From Aliiglaciecola sp041538045 (lineage in GTDB: Bacteria > Pseudomonadota > Gammaproteobacteria > Enterobacterales > Alteromonadaceae): a stretch of 64,000 bases of DNA. The position numbers and the translations under genes are program-made. Below the pieces are notes generated by a model, which worked only from the letters and a program-made list of their open reading frames with translations, was not told the DNA's origin and did no database searches. This document shows, one piece after another, positions 45,117 to 54,270 of the stretch. The number at the start of each line of letters is the position of its first letter. Positions within the stretch are counted from its first letter, which is position 1. The stretch lies in NCBI RefSeq assembly GCF_041538045.1, contig NZ_JBGOSE010000005.1, positions 124,001 to 188,000 on the forward strand, in the 5' to 3' direction.

Positions 45117-46271
45117 ATGACAACAATAAACGTAGCAAAAGTACCTCCTGTAATCTTGGGTGATGGTGTGTTATCACTACTACCAGCACAAATAGCACAA
45201 TGGCCAGTTAAAAGTGTATTACTTGTTTCAGATGAAGGCCTTGCGTCAACAGGTTTAGTGGACAACATTCGTTTAATGATCCAAGAAAATATACCTGTAG
45301 AAGTATTTTTAGCACCTGCCGGTGAGCCTCATGTAAATACTGTTGATGAAGGTGCCAATAAAATAAGATTAATGAATTCTCCTATGGTCGTTGGAATAGG
45401 AGGCGGAACTGCACTTGATATTGCGAAATTAATTGCAGGACTAGCCGTTTCAGATAAACCTATTAAACACTATTTATTGTGTGCAAACTCGTGGCAAGGA
45501 AGTGTACCTAAAATAATGATCCCAACCACTTCTGGCACCGGTGCTGAAGTTACACGAACATGCGTTTTGTCTGACGAGAATAAAAATAAATCTTGGGCTT
45601 GGGGTGATGATCTATCTCCAGAACTCGTTATGCTCGACCCTCAAGCGAGTAAATCATTACCCGTTATAATTACGGCAGCGACAGGGTTAGATGCTTTAGT
45701 TCATGCTATTGAGGCAGCTACCAGCCAATCTAATAATGTGATCAGCTCAGCGAATGCATTGCAGGCTATAAAACTGGTTAATAAAAACTTAAAAGATTGT
45801 GTTGATGCTCCTCTTAACTTAACCGCCAGACTCAACATGCAACAAGCTGCTTATTTGGCAGGTGTCGCAATTGATAACTGCGGCACAGGTATAGCGCATA
45901 ATATAGGTCATGCATTGGGAACCTTGTATCACCTTCCACATGGTATCGCGGTTACCGTTGGTTTAATGGCAAGTTTACCTTGGAGTTTAGCCACTCAAAG
46001 TAATTCATACCAAGATGTAGCAGATAGTTTAAATTGTACAACCGATGCGTTACCGAATGTGCTACAAAACCTACTCACTGATGTCAGTTTTACTCGATGC
46101 CTAGAGCGTTACCAAAATATTGAGATAGACACACAAAAGCTAAGCCTTTGTATGCAAAGTACCGAAAATATTCCGATGGCGAATAACAATAGCCGAATAC
46201 CCGATGAGAATGATTGGTTGGCGTTAGCGCAAGAAACGAAAAAAGTGTTTAACACCTTATATTCTTCGTAA
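45117..46271 (+). CDS. Iron-containing alcohol dehydrogenase (group III)
   Basis: 384 residues. NAD-binding GIGGGTALDIAKLIAG (about 97-112), PTTSGTGAEVTRTCVLSD, and metal ligands Asp and His in TGLDALVHAIEA (about 198-209), with further His in GIAHNIGHALGTLYHLPHG (about 262-280). These are the hallmarks of Fe-ADHs. It probably interconverts an alcohol intermediate and the aldehyde used by the dehydrogenase encoded four bases upstream. Fe-ADH with ALDH, LysR and BCCT genes is also the make-up of DMSP/acrylate-related clusters (dddB, dddC, dddR, dddT), but no DMSP lyase is present. Confidence 0.9.
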   Translation: MTTINVAKVPPVILGDGVLSLLPAQIAQWPVKSVLLVSDEGLASTGLVDNIRLMIQENIPVEVFLAPAGEPHVNTVDEGANKIRLMNSPMVVGIGGGTALDIAKLIAGLAVSDKPIKHYLLCANSWQGSVPKIMIPTTSGTGAEVTRTCVLSDENKNKSWAWGDDLSPELVMLDPQASKSLPVIITAATGLDALVHAIEAATSQSNNVISSANALQAIKLVNKNLKDCVDAPLNLTARLNMQQAAYLAGVAIDNCGTGIAHNIGHALGTLYHLPHGIAVTVGLMASLPWSLATQSNSYQDVADSLNCTTDALPNVLQNLLTDVSFTRCLERYQNIEIDTQKLSLCMQSTENIPMANNNSRIPDENDWLALAQETKKVFNTLYSS

Positions 46272-46356
46272 ATATGATCCTTCTATTTTACATATAGAAC
46301 CCGATAAATCATAAGTCAATAATTACCAAAGAGAGCTCTGTGAAAGAGTTATAAAT

Positions 46357-47481
46357 ATGAAAATTACTAACATAGAAATTAGTCACCATCAATTAGATTT
46401 AGAGCCACCATTTCCTGCGTCTTGGGATACTCAGCCACGGCGTAAATTCCCAGCCACCATAGTGCGTGTATATGACGACGAAGGTAATATGGGCGTAGGA
46501 TCGGGTGATGTAATGTATGGTTTTGACGATTATGTTCATTTGTTTATTGGTGAAAACCCACTCGACTTAGTTAGACATAATGCTGTTTTAGATAATGTAA
46601 GTTTTCACGCTGGACGTCCTTGGCCTCTTGATGTGGCTTTATGGGATCTTGCAGGCAAAATAAAACAGCAGCCTACATGGAAAATGATGGGCGGGCACGA
46701 CAACAAAATATTAGCCTACGCTTCAAGTGGCGTGCATCGTACTCCTGAAGAAATGGCTGGCATGGCACTAAAGCTTGTTGAAAAAGGTTATCCCGCATTA
46801 AAAATACGTTTTGGTAGAACAAGCTTAAACGATGATTTTGAAATACTCTCAGCAGTTAGAAAAGCCGTTGGCGACAAGTTGACCTTGATGGTGGATTGTA
46901 ATCAAGGTTGGCGTATGCCTTGGGATATTCAAAAACCATGGCAACTTGAAAAAGCCTATGAAGTCTCTCAAGAATTAGAAAAATACGATGTTTACTGGAT
47001 GGAAGAACCTCTGTTTAGAGGCGATTACAAGGGCATGTCTGCATTGCATGAACGAGTTAAGTTAAAATTAGCTGGCGGAGAAATGACCCGTGAAAGTTAT
47101 GAATTTCATACACTAATAGAGCGAGAATGTTTAGATATTATTCAACCTGATGTGGTGTGTAGTATAGGAATGGAAGGTTTACGACAATTAGGTCTTTATG
47201 CAAAAGAACGCGGCGTAATATTTACACCACATACCTGGGGTAATGGTATTGGTTTAATTGCTAATTGTCATTTAACAGCAGGCAGTGTGGGCGCACCCTT
47301 TATTGAATTTCCACTCGACCCACCAGAATGGAGCATTGAACGTCGTGATTTTATGCTAAAAAAACCTGTTGATGTTGACGCTGATGGTTGGATTCATTTA
47401 TCAGATGCGCCAGGCTTAGGTATTGAACTAGATGAAGAAACACTCGAGGTTACTAAAAGCCAACAAGCAACCTATCAATAA
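46357..47481 (+). CDS. Mandelate-racemase-type enolase-superfamily enzyme (probable acid-sugar or hydroxyacid dehydratase)
   Basis: 374 residues. The capping domain is N-terminal. The barrel shows ALKIRFGR (KxR in place of KxK, about residue 147), metal ligands Asp in LMVDCNQGW, Glu in YWMEEPL and Glu in LAGGEMTRE. The Asp-His dyad is in IIQPDVVCS and FTPHTWGNG, and the final Glu in FIEFPLDPP. That places it in the MR subgroup, whose members abstract a proton alpha to a carboxylate and usually dehydrate or racemise. The Lys to Arg change at the second catalytic position suggests that only the His face is active. Substrate unknown. 85 bases separate it from the Fe-ADH, same direction. Confidence 0.85.
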   Translation: MKITNIEISHHQLDLEPPFPASWDTQPRRKFPATIVRVYDDEGNMGVGSGDVMYGFDDYVHLFIGENPLDLVRHNAVLDNVSFHAGRPWPLDVALWDLAGKIKQQPTWKMMGGHDNKILAYASSGVHRTPEEMAGMALKLVEKGYPALKIRFGRTSLNDDFEILSAVRKAVGDKLTLMVDCNQGWRMPWDIQKPWQLEKAYEVSQELEKYDVYWMEEPLFRGDYKGMSALHERVKLKLAGGEMTRESYEFHTLIERECLDIIQPDVVCSIGMEGLRQLGLYAKERGVIFTPHTWGNGIGLIANCHLTAGSVGAPFIEFPLDPPEWSIERRDFMLKKPVDVDADGWIHLSDAPGLGIELDEETLEVTKSQQATYQ

Positions 47482-47541
47482 GATCAGTCGTTCTAACTTA
47501 CAAAGCTTGGATGACAAATAATAGACTAAAAGTGGGAAGTG

Positions 47542-49173
47542 ATGACGACAAATCAAACCGCACCAATGTTCAAGGAAAATAGAGAAAAGCGCTTTGCTTT
47601 CAATGTTAAGTATGGGGTGTTTTGGCCTCCATTTTTATTACTGTTGGTTGCTGTCATTTTTAGCTTTGTCAATTTAGAAGAGTATATGCGCATAGCTTCG
47701 CAAATGAATGACTGGATACTGTCTACATTTTCGTGGCTATTTAGCTTATCCAGTTTCTGCTTATTAATTTCACTGATAGCGGCGTATTTTTCACCTTTAG
47801 GTAAAATACGGTTAGGTGGTGCAGCAGCAAAACCTTTACTAACAAAATGGCAATGGTTTTCAATTACATTATGTACAACTGTTGCTACAGGGATTTTGTT
47901 TTGGGGGACAGCAGAGCCAATGTTTCACCTTTATCAACCGCCAGAATCATTAGGTATCGTTCCGCAAAGCACTGAAGCGATACAATTTACTATGGCAACA
48001 ATGTTTATGCATTGGTCAATCACCCCTTATGCCATATATTGTTTGCCTGCGCTAGTTTTTGCCCTAGCTTACTATAATTTTCAACTGCCTTTCTCGATTG
48101 GTACCGCATTAAGCCCTATTTTTGGTCGCTGGGTACAAGGTAGTAAAGGCCAAGTTATAGATGCCATCGCTTTATTTGCATTGGTTGCAGGTATGGCTTC
48201 GTCTTTAGGGACAGGGGTTTTAGTGCTAAGTGGCGGGGTAGAGTCAGTTTTTGGATTACCTAATGATAAAACTGTGATGGCGATAATCGCGATTGCTATT
48301 GTGATTACCTTTATTGCCTCAGCTGTGAGTGGTTTGCAAAAAGGGATTGCTCGGTTATCAAACATTAATGCTCAGGTGTTTATTCTTTGTTGCGCTTTTG
48401 TATTTATGTTTGGGCCGACACAATATATTTTATCGATTGGTTTGGACGGTATCATTGATTATTTCAGTCACTTTTTTGCACGCAGTTTCAATACTTACAC
48501 CGGACCGGAAGACAATTGGCCAAAGCTTTGGACCGTATTCTATTGGGCTAATTGGTATGCTTGGGCACCTATTACCGCTTTATTTTTAGGGCGTATCGCA
48601 AAAGGTTACACAGTACGTCAGTTTATTATCGTTAACGCAGTTTTACCCGCTACTGCTGCAATTGTTTGGATGGCTACTTTTGCTGGAACGGCTATGCATT
48701 TGGACAATATAACGCAAGGTAGCTTGCATCAGGTTATGCAAGAAAAAGGTGTTGAGGCTGTTATTTTTACTTTATTTGATAACTTACCTTTAGCTGCAAT
48801 GACAACCGCCATTTTCATTGCGATTACTTTTATCTCATATGTGACAGCTGCAGATTCTAATACAGACGCAATGAGTAATTTATGTGCGGCTGAGCCAAGT
48901 GAAACTGAGTTAAATTCAAAAGAAAATAACCGTAATATTGAAAACCAATCAGCCAAATCTAAAATGTTACTCAAGTTTGTTTGGGGTATTTCTATTGGCG
49001 TTATTGCTTGGGTTATGGTGAGTTTTGCTAGTATTGATGGCATAAAAATGATGTCTAATCTTGGAGGGTTACCAGCCATGTTTATTATCATAGGTACGAA
49101 TATTGTTTTATTTAAGCTTATTTATCATGCGTATAAAGGTAAAACTTTTGAGCCAGTGAAAATAAATAATTAG
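47542..49173 (+). CDS. BCCT family transporter (betaine/carnitine/choline type)
   Basis: ATG at 47542 preferred to a GTG one codon earlier. The 543 residues hold 12 hydrophobic segments. The family signature region is plain: ILFWGTAEPMFHLYQPP (about residues 117-133) and TVFYWANWYAWAPITALFLG, with FLGRIAKGYTVRQF closing the substrate-site helix. The Trp-rich box binds trimethylammonium or sulfonium groups. The short N- and C-terminal tails lack the long osmosensing extension of BetP, suggesting a catabolic uptake system. Its presence points to a quaternary amine, betaine or DMSP-like substrate for the whole cluster. Confidence 0.92.
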   Translation: MTTNQTAPMFKENREKRFAFNVKYGVFWPPFLLLLVAVIFSFVNLEEYMRIASQMNDWILSTFSWLFSLSSFCLLISLIAAYFSPLGKIRLGGAAAKPLLTKWQWFSITLCTTVATGILFWGTAEPMFHLYQPPESLGIVPQSTEAIQFTMATMFMHWSITPYAIYCLPALVFALAYYNFQLPFSIGTALSPIFGRWVQGSKGQVIDAIALFALVAGMASSLGTGVLVLSGGVESVFGLPNDKTVMAIIAIAIVITFIASAVSGLQKGIARLSNINAQVFILCCAFVFMFGPTQYILSIGLDGIIDYFSHFFARSFNTYTGPEDNWPKLWTVFYWANWYAWAPITALFLGRIAKGYTVRQFIIVNAVLPATAAIVWMATFAGTAMHLDNITQGSLHQVMQEKGVEAVIFTLFDNLPLAAMTTAIFIAITFISYVTAADSNTDAMSNLCAAEPSETELNSKENNRNIENQSAKSKMLLKFVWGISIGVIAWVMVSFASIDGIKMMSNLGGLPAMFIIIGTNIVLFKLIYHAYKGKTFEPVKINN

Positions 49174-49242
49174 TTATATTAGGTTGAGATAAGCAATGCC
49201 TATATTTTACACACTCTTCAATATATGACCTGTAGGTAGTAT

Positions 49243-50592
49243 ATGCAACCGCTAGAAACTAGAATTGAACAAGACTCGATAGGACCATTGGCTGTTCCTG
49301 CTCAGTCATTGTTTGGTGTGCAAACTCAACGTGCAATCAATTTGTATCCTTTATGTGGAGAGAAGCCGTTATCAGCTTATCCAGAATTAATTATCGGCTT
49401 ACTACAAGTAAAAAAGGCAGCAACTAAAACCAATATGGCGACTGCTGAGATAGATTTTGAATTAGGTCAAGCTATTGTTGATGCCATAGATTTTTTACTT
49501 ACTGACATACCAGAAAATGAGTTTCCTGTTCATTCTTTTCATGGTGGAGGAGGCATCTCTAGCAACATGAACGTGAATGAAGTCATTGCCAATTTGGCAA
49601 ATAAAATGAGCTTCAATCAACCCTTAGGTTGTTATGAGCCTATTCACCCTAATGATCATGTAAACCTAAATAATTCAACGAGCGATGTCTTATCTACAGC
49701 ATGCCATTTGGCTATAATCGATAAGTGGAAAGGCTTTTCAGAGGTATTAACTCAGCTATCAAAAACGTTTGTTGAACAAGGTCAAAAATGGCAACACGTT
49801 TATAAGATTTCACGTACTTGTTTACAAGATGCAGTTGAAATTACGTTCGAAGACTTTTTTAGCGGATATGTCTCCCTCATTAATCGTAATAACCAACGCA
49901 TATCTACAGATATAAACGCGTTATATAAGGTTAATCTTGGGGGAAATATTATTGGCCGTAAAAATGACTGTTCTGCTCTGTTTTTAGCACAATGCATGAA
50001 TATGCTTAATGATGTGATGAAAACTGAATGCTTTGCTCACAGCGAAAACTTTTTTGATAATTCGCAAAATCACGATGACATGATTGCTGTTGCCACAAGG
50101 CTTGAATTATTATCAAGAGGGTTGATCAAAATAGCAAAAGATTTCAGGCTGATGAACTCTGGACCAGAAGCTGGTTTTGGCGAAATAGCATTACCTGCTG
50201 TACAACCAGGATCTTCTGCTATGCCCGGAAAGGTGAATCCGACGATACCTGAGTTTCTTATACAATCCTGTTTTCAAGCTATAGGGCGATGTAATGCTAT
50301 CCAGATGACCCAAGATCATGGCGAGTTAGATTACAATGCTTGGCAATCTATCGTCATTATAAATTTACTCGATACAATGAATTGCCTTGAAAATGGTATT
50401 AGTGTTTTTATTACTCACTGCTTAGCCCATATAGAACCGAATATAGAACGAAATAAAAGTAACATTAACACCCTTATTCCTACCCTAATTCAGCTAAAAA
50501 ACTTAACAAGCTACTCTTTTGCGTCGCAAGTCTATAAAGCGTCTGCTGGTGACTTAAAACTCATACGTGAACAGATAAAATTGGCAAAATAA
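49243..50592 (+). CDS. Aspartase/fumarase-superfamily lyase with altered substrate site
   Basis: The 449 residues are slightly shorter than aspartase (about 470). Conserved framework: N-terminal TRIEQDSIGPLAVPAQSLFG, GGGISSNMNVNEV, LNPNDHV-like HPNDHVNLNNSTSD, SRTCLQDAVEITF, and the mobile signature loop GSSAMPGKVNPTIPEF carrying the catalytic Ser and Lys. Compared with aspartase (GTSVNMN, QSTND), two dicarboxylate-contact positions differ: Thr is Ile in GISSNMN, and Asn is Ser in STSD. A beta-elimination lyase is therefore likely, but probably not on aspartate or fumarate. Placed after the BCCT gene, it may release an amine or thioether from the imported compound. Such a role is inference. 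Confidence 0.87.
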   Translation: MQPLETRIEQDSIGPLAVPAQSLFGVQTQRAINLYPLCGEKPLSAYPELIIGLLQVKKAATKTNMATAEIDFELGQAIVDAIDFLLTDIPENEFPVHSFHGGGGISSNMNVNEVIANLANKMSFNQPLGCYEPIHPNDHVNLNNSTSDVLSTACHLAIIDKWKGFSEVLTQLSKTFVEQGQKWQHVYKISRTCLQDAVEITFEDFFSGYVSLINRNNQRISTDINALYKVNLGGNIIGRKNDCSALFLAQCMNMLNDVMKTECFAHSENFFDNSQNHDDMIAVATRLELLSRGLIKIAKDFRLMNSGPEAGFGEIALPAVQPGSSAMPGKVNPTIPEFLIQSCFQAIGRCNAIQMTQDHGELDYNAWQSIVIINLLDTMNCLENGISVFITHCLAHIEPNIERNKSNINTLIPTLIQLKNLTSYSFASQVYKASAGDLKLIREQIKLAK

Positions 50593-50693
50593 GCCATTTT
50601 CATCAATTACTATGAGTTTTACGTATGCTTCATGTGCAGTAATGTCAATTGTGAATTGAGCTTAAGCTCCTTATTATCACCTTGCTTATAAGT

Positions 50694-50715
50694 AGGAGTT
50701 TACGCTCCTTTTTTA
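50694..50715 (+). terminator. Hairpin after the lyase gene
   Basis: AGGAG / CTCCT stem with a 6-nt loop and a T6 run. The stem is short (5 bp), so the two following genes may be partly read through or have their own promoter in 50716-50783. Confidence 0.6.
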
Positions 50716-50783
50716 TCTCATTTTCGGTGCGAGAAATTAGTAAGTTGTCTCACTCATAAACCATAAAAACGATAGGAGCTCCT

Positions 50784-52289
50784 ATGAACCTCATGAAAAA
50801 TATACCGCTGGCTTGGGCCTCAACATGGTTAGATAAACCTAAAAATCAGTACATAAATGGCGAGTGGTTGGAAGGCGCGAGTGGTGATAATTGGGTAGTT
50901 AAAAACCCAGCGAATAAGCAAGCTCTTTGTTATTTTGCTACTGCCGATCAGCAGCAAGTTGAACAAGCTGCCATTGCAGCTAACCAATGCCATGAAAATA
51001 AATTATGGTCAACGGTTAACCGAACTCAAAGAGCTAATTTGCTTAGAGAAATAGCCACATTAATTCGAGAAAATACAGAAAAGCTAGCCGTATTAGAAAC
51101 CTTAGCCAATGGAAAACTTTTTAGTGAGTCTATGGTTGATGATATTCCTACTTGTGCGGATATTTTTGATTACTATGCAGGCTGGACTGATAAATTCTAC
51201 GGCGAAACATCACCTGTTGAAGATGGTTTTTTAAACTATACGTTGAAAGAGCCTGTGGGTGTTTGTGGTTTAATTGCGCCTTGGAATTTCCCCCTTTATC
51301 AAGCCAGTTTGAAAATCGCTCCCGCCTTGGCCATGGGCAATACGGTTATTATTAAACCATCAGAGTTTACACCTTTAACGGCAATTTATTTAATAGAGCT
51401 TATAGATGAGCATTTAGATCTTCCTAAAGGACTCATCAACCTATTGTTAACTGATGGCAAAATGGCTAATCAATTAACACTCAGCGATAACGTACATAAA
51501 ATATCTTTTACGGGAAGCACAAATGTAGGTCGTCAGATAGTAAAAAATTCAGGAGACTCAAACCTGAAAGCAACCACATTAGAATTAGGCGGTAAGTCTC
51601 CTTGCATATTTTTTGAAGATACTCCTAACCTTGATGGCGCAATTGATCGAGCCTTTAACGTTATGTTTTCTCACAAAGGTGAAAAATGCTCAGAGCCTAC
51701 ACGTTTTTTAATTCACGATAGTATTTATGAGTATGTATTAAGCGCACTGATTGAAAAAGCTGAAGCGATAAAATGTGGTAACCCTTTTGAAGAAGGCATC
51801 ACTCAAGGCCCACAATGTAATGAAGCGCAGTTCAATAAAATTATGGAATACATCGGAATAGGCAAAACTGAAGCAGAGCTTGTAGCTGGTGGTAAAGCTG
51901 ATGTTGAAGGTGACAATGCCAATGGTTACTTTATTCGCCCAACTATTTTTTCAAATGTTTCTCAAAATGCACGTATTGCCCAAGAAGAAATTTTTGGTCC
52001 TATTTTATGTTGTACACGTTTTAGCTCAACAGAAGAAGCTGTTTCCATGGCAAACGACACTATTTATGGCTTGGCCGCAGGTATTTATACAAGTGACATT
52101 AGCCGAGCTCATCGTGTTGCTGAGCAAATAGACGCAGGTATGTTTTTTATTAATCGTTATGGCTGTTATGGCTTAAGTAGCCCATTTGGTGGGTTTAAAC
52201 AAAGTGGTTCAGGTAAAGAAATGGCGATTCATTCGTTGTCTTCTTACACCAAAACAAAGTGTGTTTGGGTTTGTTTTGGCGATCAATAA
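50784..52289 (+). CDS. NAD-dependent aldehyde dehydrogenase (betaine-aldehyde-dehydrogenase-like)
   Basis: 501 residues, with AGGAGCT seven bases before the ATG. Features are LIAPWNFPLYQASLKIAPALA, FTGSTNVGRQIV, the general base in TTLELGGKSP, the nucleophile Cys in SHKGEKCSEPTRFL (about residue 302) and EEIFGPILCC. The C-terminus SPFGGFKQSGSGKEMAIHSL is typical of the ALDH9/BetB side. It differs clearly from the other aldehyde dehydrogenase in the cluster, so two distinct aldehydes or two steps are expected. It is followed by an aldo/keto reductase in the same direction. Confidence 0.92.
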   Translation: MNLMKNIPLAWASTWLDKPKNQYINGEWLEGASGDNWVVKNPANKQALCYFATADQQQVEQAAIAANQCHENKLWSTVNRTQRANLLREIATLIRENTEKLAVLETLANGKLFSESMVDDIPTCADIFDYYAGWTDKFYGETSPVEDGFLNYTLKEPVGVCGLIAPWNFPLYQASLKIAPALAMGNTVIIKPSEFTPLTAIYLIELIDEHLDLPKGLINLLLTDGKMANQLTLSDNVHKISFTGSTNVGRQIVKNSGDSNLKATTLELGGKSPCIFFEDTPNLDGAIDRAFNVMFSHKGEKCSEPTRFLIHDSIYEYVLSALIEKAEAIKCGNPFEEGITQGPQCNEAQFNKIMEYIGIGKTEAELVAGGKADVEGDNANGYFIRPTIFSNVSQNARIAQEEIFGPILCCTRFSSTEEAVSMANDTIYGLAAGIYTSDISRAHRVAEQIDAGMFFINRYGCYGLSSPFGGFKQSGSGKEMAIHSLSSYTKTKCVWVCFGDQ

Positions 52290-52406
52290 TAACTTTTTAA
52301 ACACAACAGTAACGATATAAGCGCTACTAAATAGTGAATCAAATTACGATAACCCTATTAAGTAAAGTAGTAGGGTTGCCGCATTAAGTAGGCATGAGGA
52401 AATATT

Positions 52407-53426
52407 ATGGAATACAGAAAATTAGGTACGTCGGGGCTTAAAGTTTCTCGTTTGTGTCTTGGCACAATGAACATGGGCTCAAAAGATTGGAAGCCTTGGA
52501 TTTTCAACGAAGCTGAAAGCGAGCCTATTATTAGTCATGCACTAGATATAGGTGTAAATTTCATTGATTTAGCTGACTTTTATTCAACAGGGGCCAACGA
52601 AGAGGTGGTTTGTAACGTTTTACGCCGAGTTGCTCATCGTGACAATTTAGTCATCACAACTAAAGTGGGTTACGCCATGAGTGATGATATTAATGCACAA
52701 GGGCATTCTCGTAAGCACCTTTTCAATAGTATTGATGCTTCACTCAAGCGCATGAAAATGGATTATGTCGATATTTACATGCTGCATTTTTTTGATACAC
52801 AAACCTCGGTTGAAGAAACAATGGGGGCGCTAAATGACATCGTTCGTTCAGGTAGAGCACGGTATATTGGTGTTTCAACTATGAACACATGGCAACTTGC
52901 TAAAATACTTCAAGTTTGTGAAAAATATAACTTTGTTCGACCTATTAATATGCAACTACAACTCAATTGTGCTTACCGCGAAGAAGAGCGTGAAATGTTA
53001 CCTTTTTGTCAAGATCAAGGTATCGGAGTATCTGTATTTAGCCCTCTAGCACGAGGTATCTTAACCAGTGATTTACAGTCAACTCGTAATCAAACTGACT
53101 TTTTTACCCAAGAAATGTATAACGATCAAGCTTCTAAAGACATTGCTCATTCAGTTGCTAAAGTAGCAGATAATAGGGGATGCTCTCCAGCACAAATAGC
53201 GCAAGCTTGGGTATTGCAAAAATCAGAGATAACCTCAATGTTAGTAGGAGCAGACGATACCTCTCAGTTTGACAGCGCTGTAGCGGCACTTGAAACTCAA
53301 TTAACACCTGCTGAAATTTATGAACTTGAACGTAATTATACCCCCTGTGATTTAATTAACGATTACACTGCAGGTAAAAGAATTTCGCGTATGGCACGAC
53401 CAGAAATTTCAGGAGAATACAAATAA
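52407..53426 (+). CDS. Aldo/keto reductase
   Basis: 339-residue NADPH-linked (beta/alpha)8 barrel. The catalytic tetrad is visible: Asp and Tyr in NFIDLADFYSTGANEE (about residues 53-58), Lys in VITTKVGY (about 87) and His in YMLHFFD (about 128). The C-terminal coenzyme region includes FSPLARGILTSDL. It is closest in feel to the YajO/Tas/PhdYeZ group that reduces small carbonyls. It is the last gene of the island cargo. It may act on a ketone or aldehyde intermediate of the same pathway. It starts 117 bases after the dehydrogenase; an AACCCTA/TAGGGTT dyad lies between. Confidence 0.9.
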   Translation: MEYRKLGTSGLKVSRLCLGTMNMGSKDWKPWIFNEAESEPIISHALDIGVNFIDLADFYSTGANEEVVCNVLRRVAHRDNLVITTKVGYAMSDDINAQGHSRKHLFNSIDASLKRMKMDYVDIYMLHFFDTQTSVEETMGALNDIVRSGRARYIGVSTMNTWQLAKILQVCEKYNFVRPINMQLQLNCAYREEEREMLPFCQDQGIGVSVFSPLARGILTSDLQSTRNQTDFFTQEMYNDQASKDIAHSVAKVADNRGCSPAQIAQAWVLQKSEITSMLVGADDTSQFDSAVAALETQLTPAEIYELERNYTPCDLINDYTAGKRISRMARPEISGEYK

Positions 53427-53543
53427 GAATTTTTGAGTGTTTTCTTACATAATGTTTTTTGTTTAGTAGCACTGTAATACCTTTGACAGTGCTCTTTGCA
53501 AAGGAAATGTTTATTTTTGTACTATCTCGTTGTTTTAACTTTT

Positions 53544-54066
53544 CTATCCAGCTTTGGTTTTACCTTTCGCTGGTAGCTTTACAGAAACAACAGGATTACC
53601 AAATGGTAAGTGATGGTCCCACTCCGTAATTGCATGCTTGATAATTCCTCCTAGAAGTGAAATATCTTTTCTTACTGTATCGTTCGAAACATATTCAAGC
53701 CTTATATCTCTCAACTTCCTGATTAAAACCGGTGTGAGGTTAATTATCTTTATGTGGCCAAGAGTTTGGTTGAATAAGTTTATTCGGCTCTTGTAATCAG
53801 ATGAAGGTTTTTTTTGGAACTTCTTCTTCCAAGTATCGAATTAGAATTTCCCTCAATGCGGTCTTTTCAGCATTGGAGGTAGAACGATAATTTCCTTTGA
53901 CTATTTCGTTCTCAATACCTCTTGCCCAAACAACTGCTTCATTCTTAGTACTAAAGCTTTTTGACAAATTAGGAGAATCGCTTATGCGAACCTTTACTTG
54001 CCAGCGTTTACCGCGTTTAACATACGTTGAAATATCATTTACTTCCCAGTGTAGAATTAATGATGG
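53544..54066 (-). pseudogene. Tyrosine integrase remnant beside the tRNA
   Basis: Read on the minus strand: YVKRGKRWQVKVRISDSPN, STKNEAVVWARGIENEI and LREILIRYLEEEVPKK. A frame change at a run of eight A (53808-53815) leads to PSSDYKSRINLFNQTLGH, LTPVLIRKLRDIRLEYV and DISLLGGIIKHAITEW, ending at TAG 53544. This is the arm-type DNA-binding domain plus the core-binding (SAM-like) domain of phage-type integrases. The catalytic R-H-R-Y domain is absent. Seven A instead of eight would join the frames. No good start codon remains upstream of 54066. It sits 395 bases from the intact tRNA-Arg, the normal place for an integrative element's integrase. Confidence 0.8.
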
Positions 54067-54270
54067 CTACATTGTGAAGTTGGTATTCAATGTAATGTTG
54101 GCAAGAAATAAAGTTAATTTTTACGAGAAATTTATCTCTGTATTTAGAAGTTAGTTTAATCAAAACTGAAGATTTTATATCCATTATTTATCTTTGGAAA
54201 AATTTGATGTCCCAAATCTGTCACAAAAGAAAAAATGTTAGTAACCAATATTGCTGTAGGACCATAAGAA

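Noticed and set aside
49243..50592. Ordinary aspartate ammonia-lyase (aspA) or fumarase (fumC)
   Set aside because: Fold and catalytic loop agree, but substrate-contact residues differ and the neighbours are not nitrogen or TCA genes.
39870..53426. DMSP degradation (ddd) cluster
   Set aside because: LysR, BCCT, Fe-ADH and ALDH fit, but no DddD CoA-transferase, DddL/P/Q/W/Y/K lyase or DddX is present; the lyase belongs to another superfamily.
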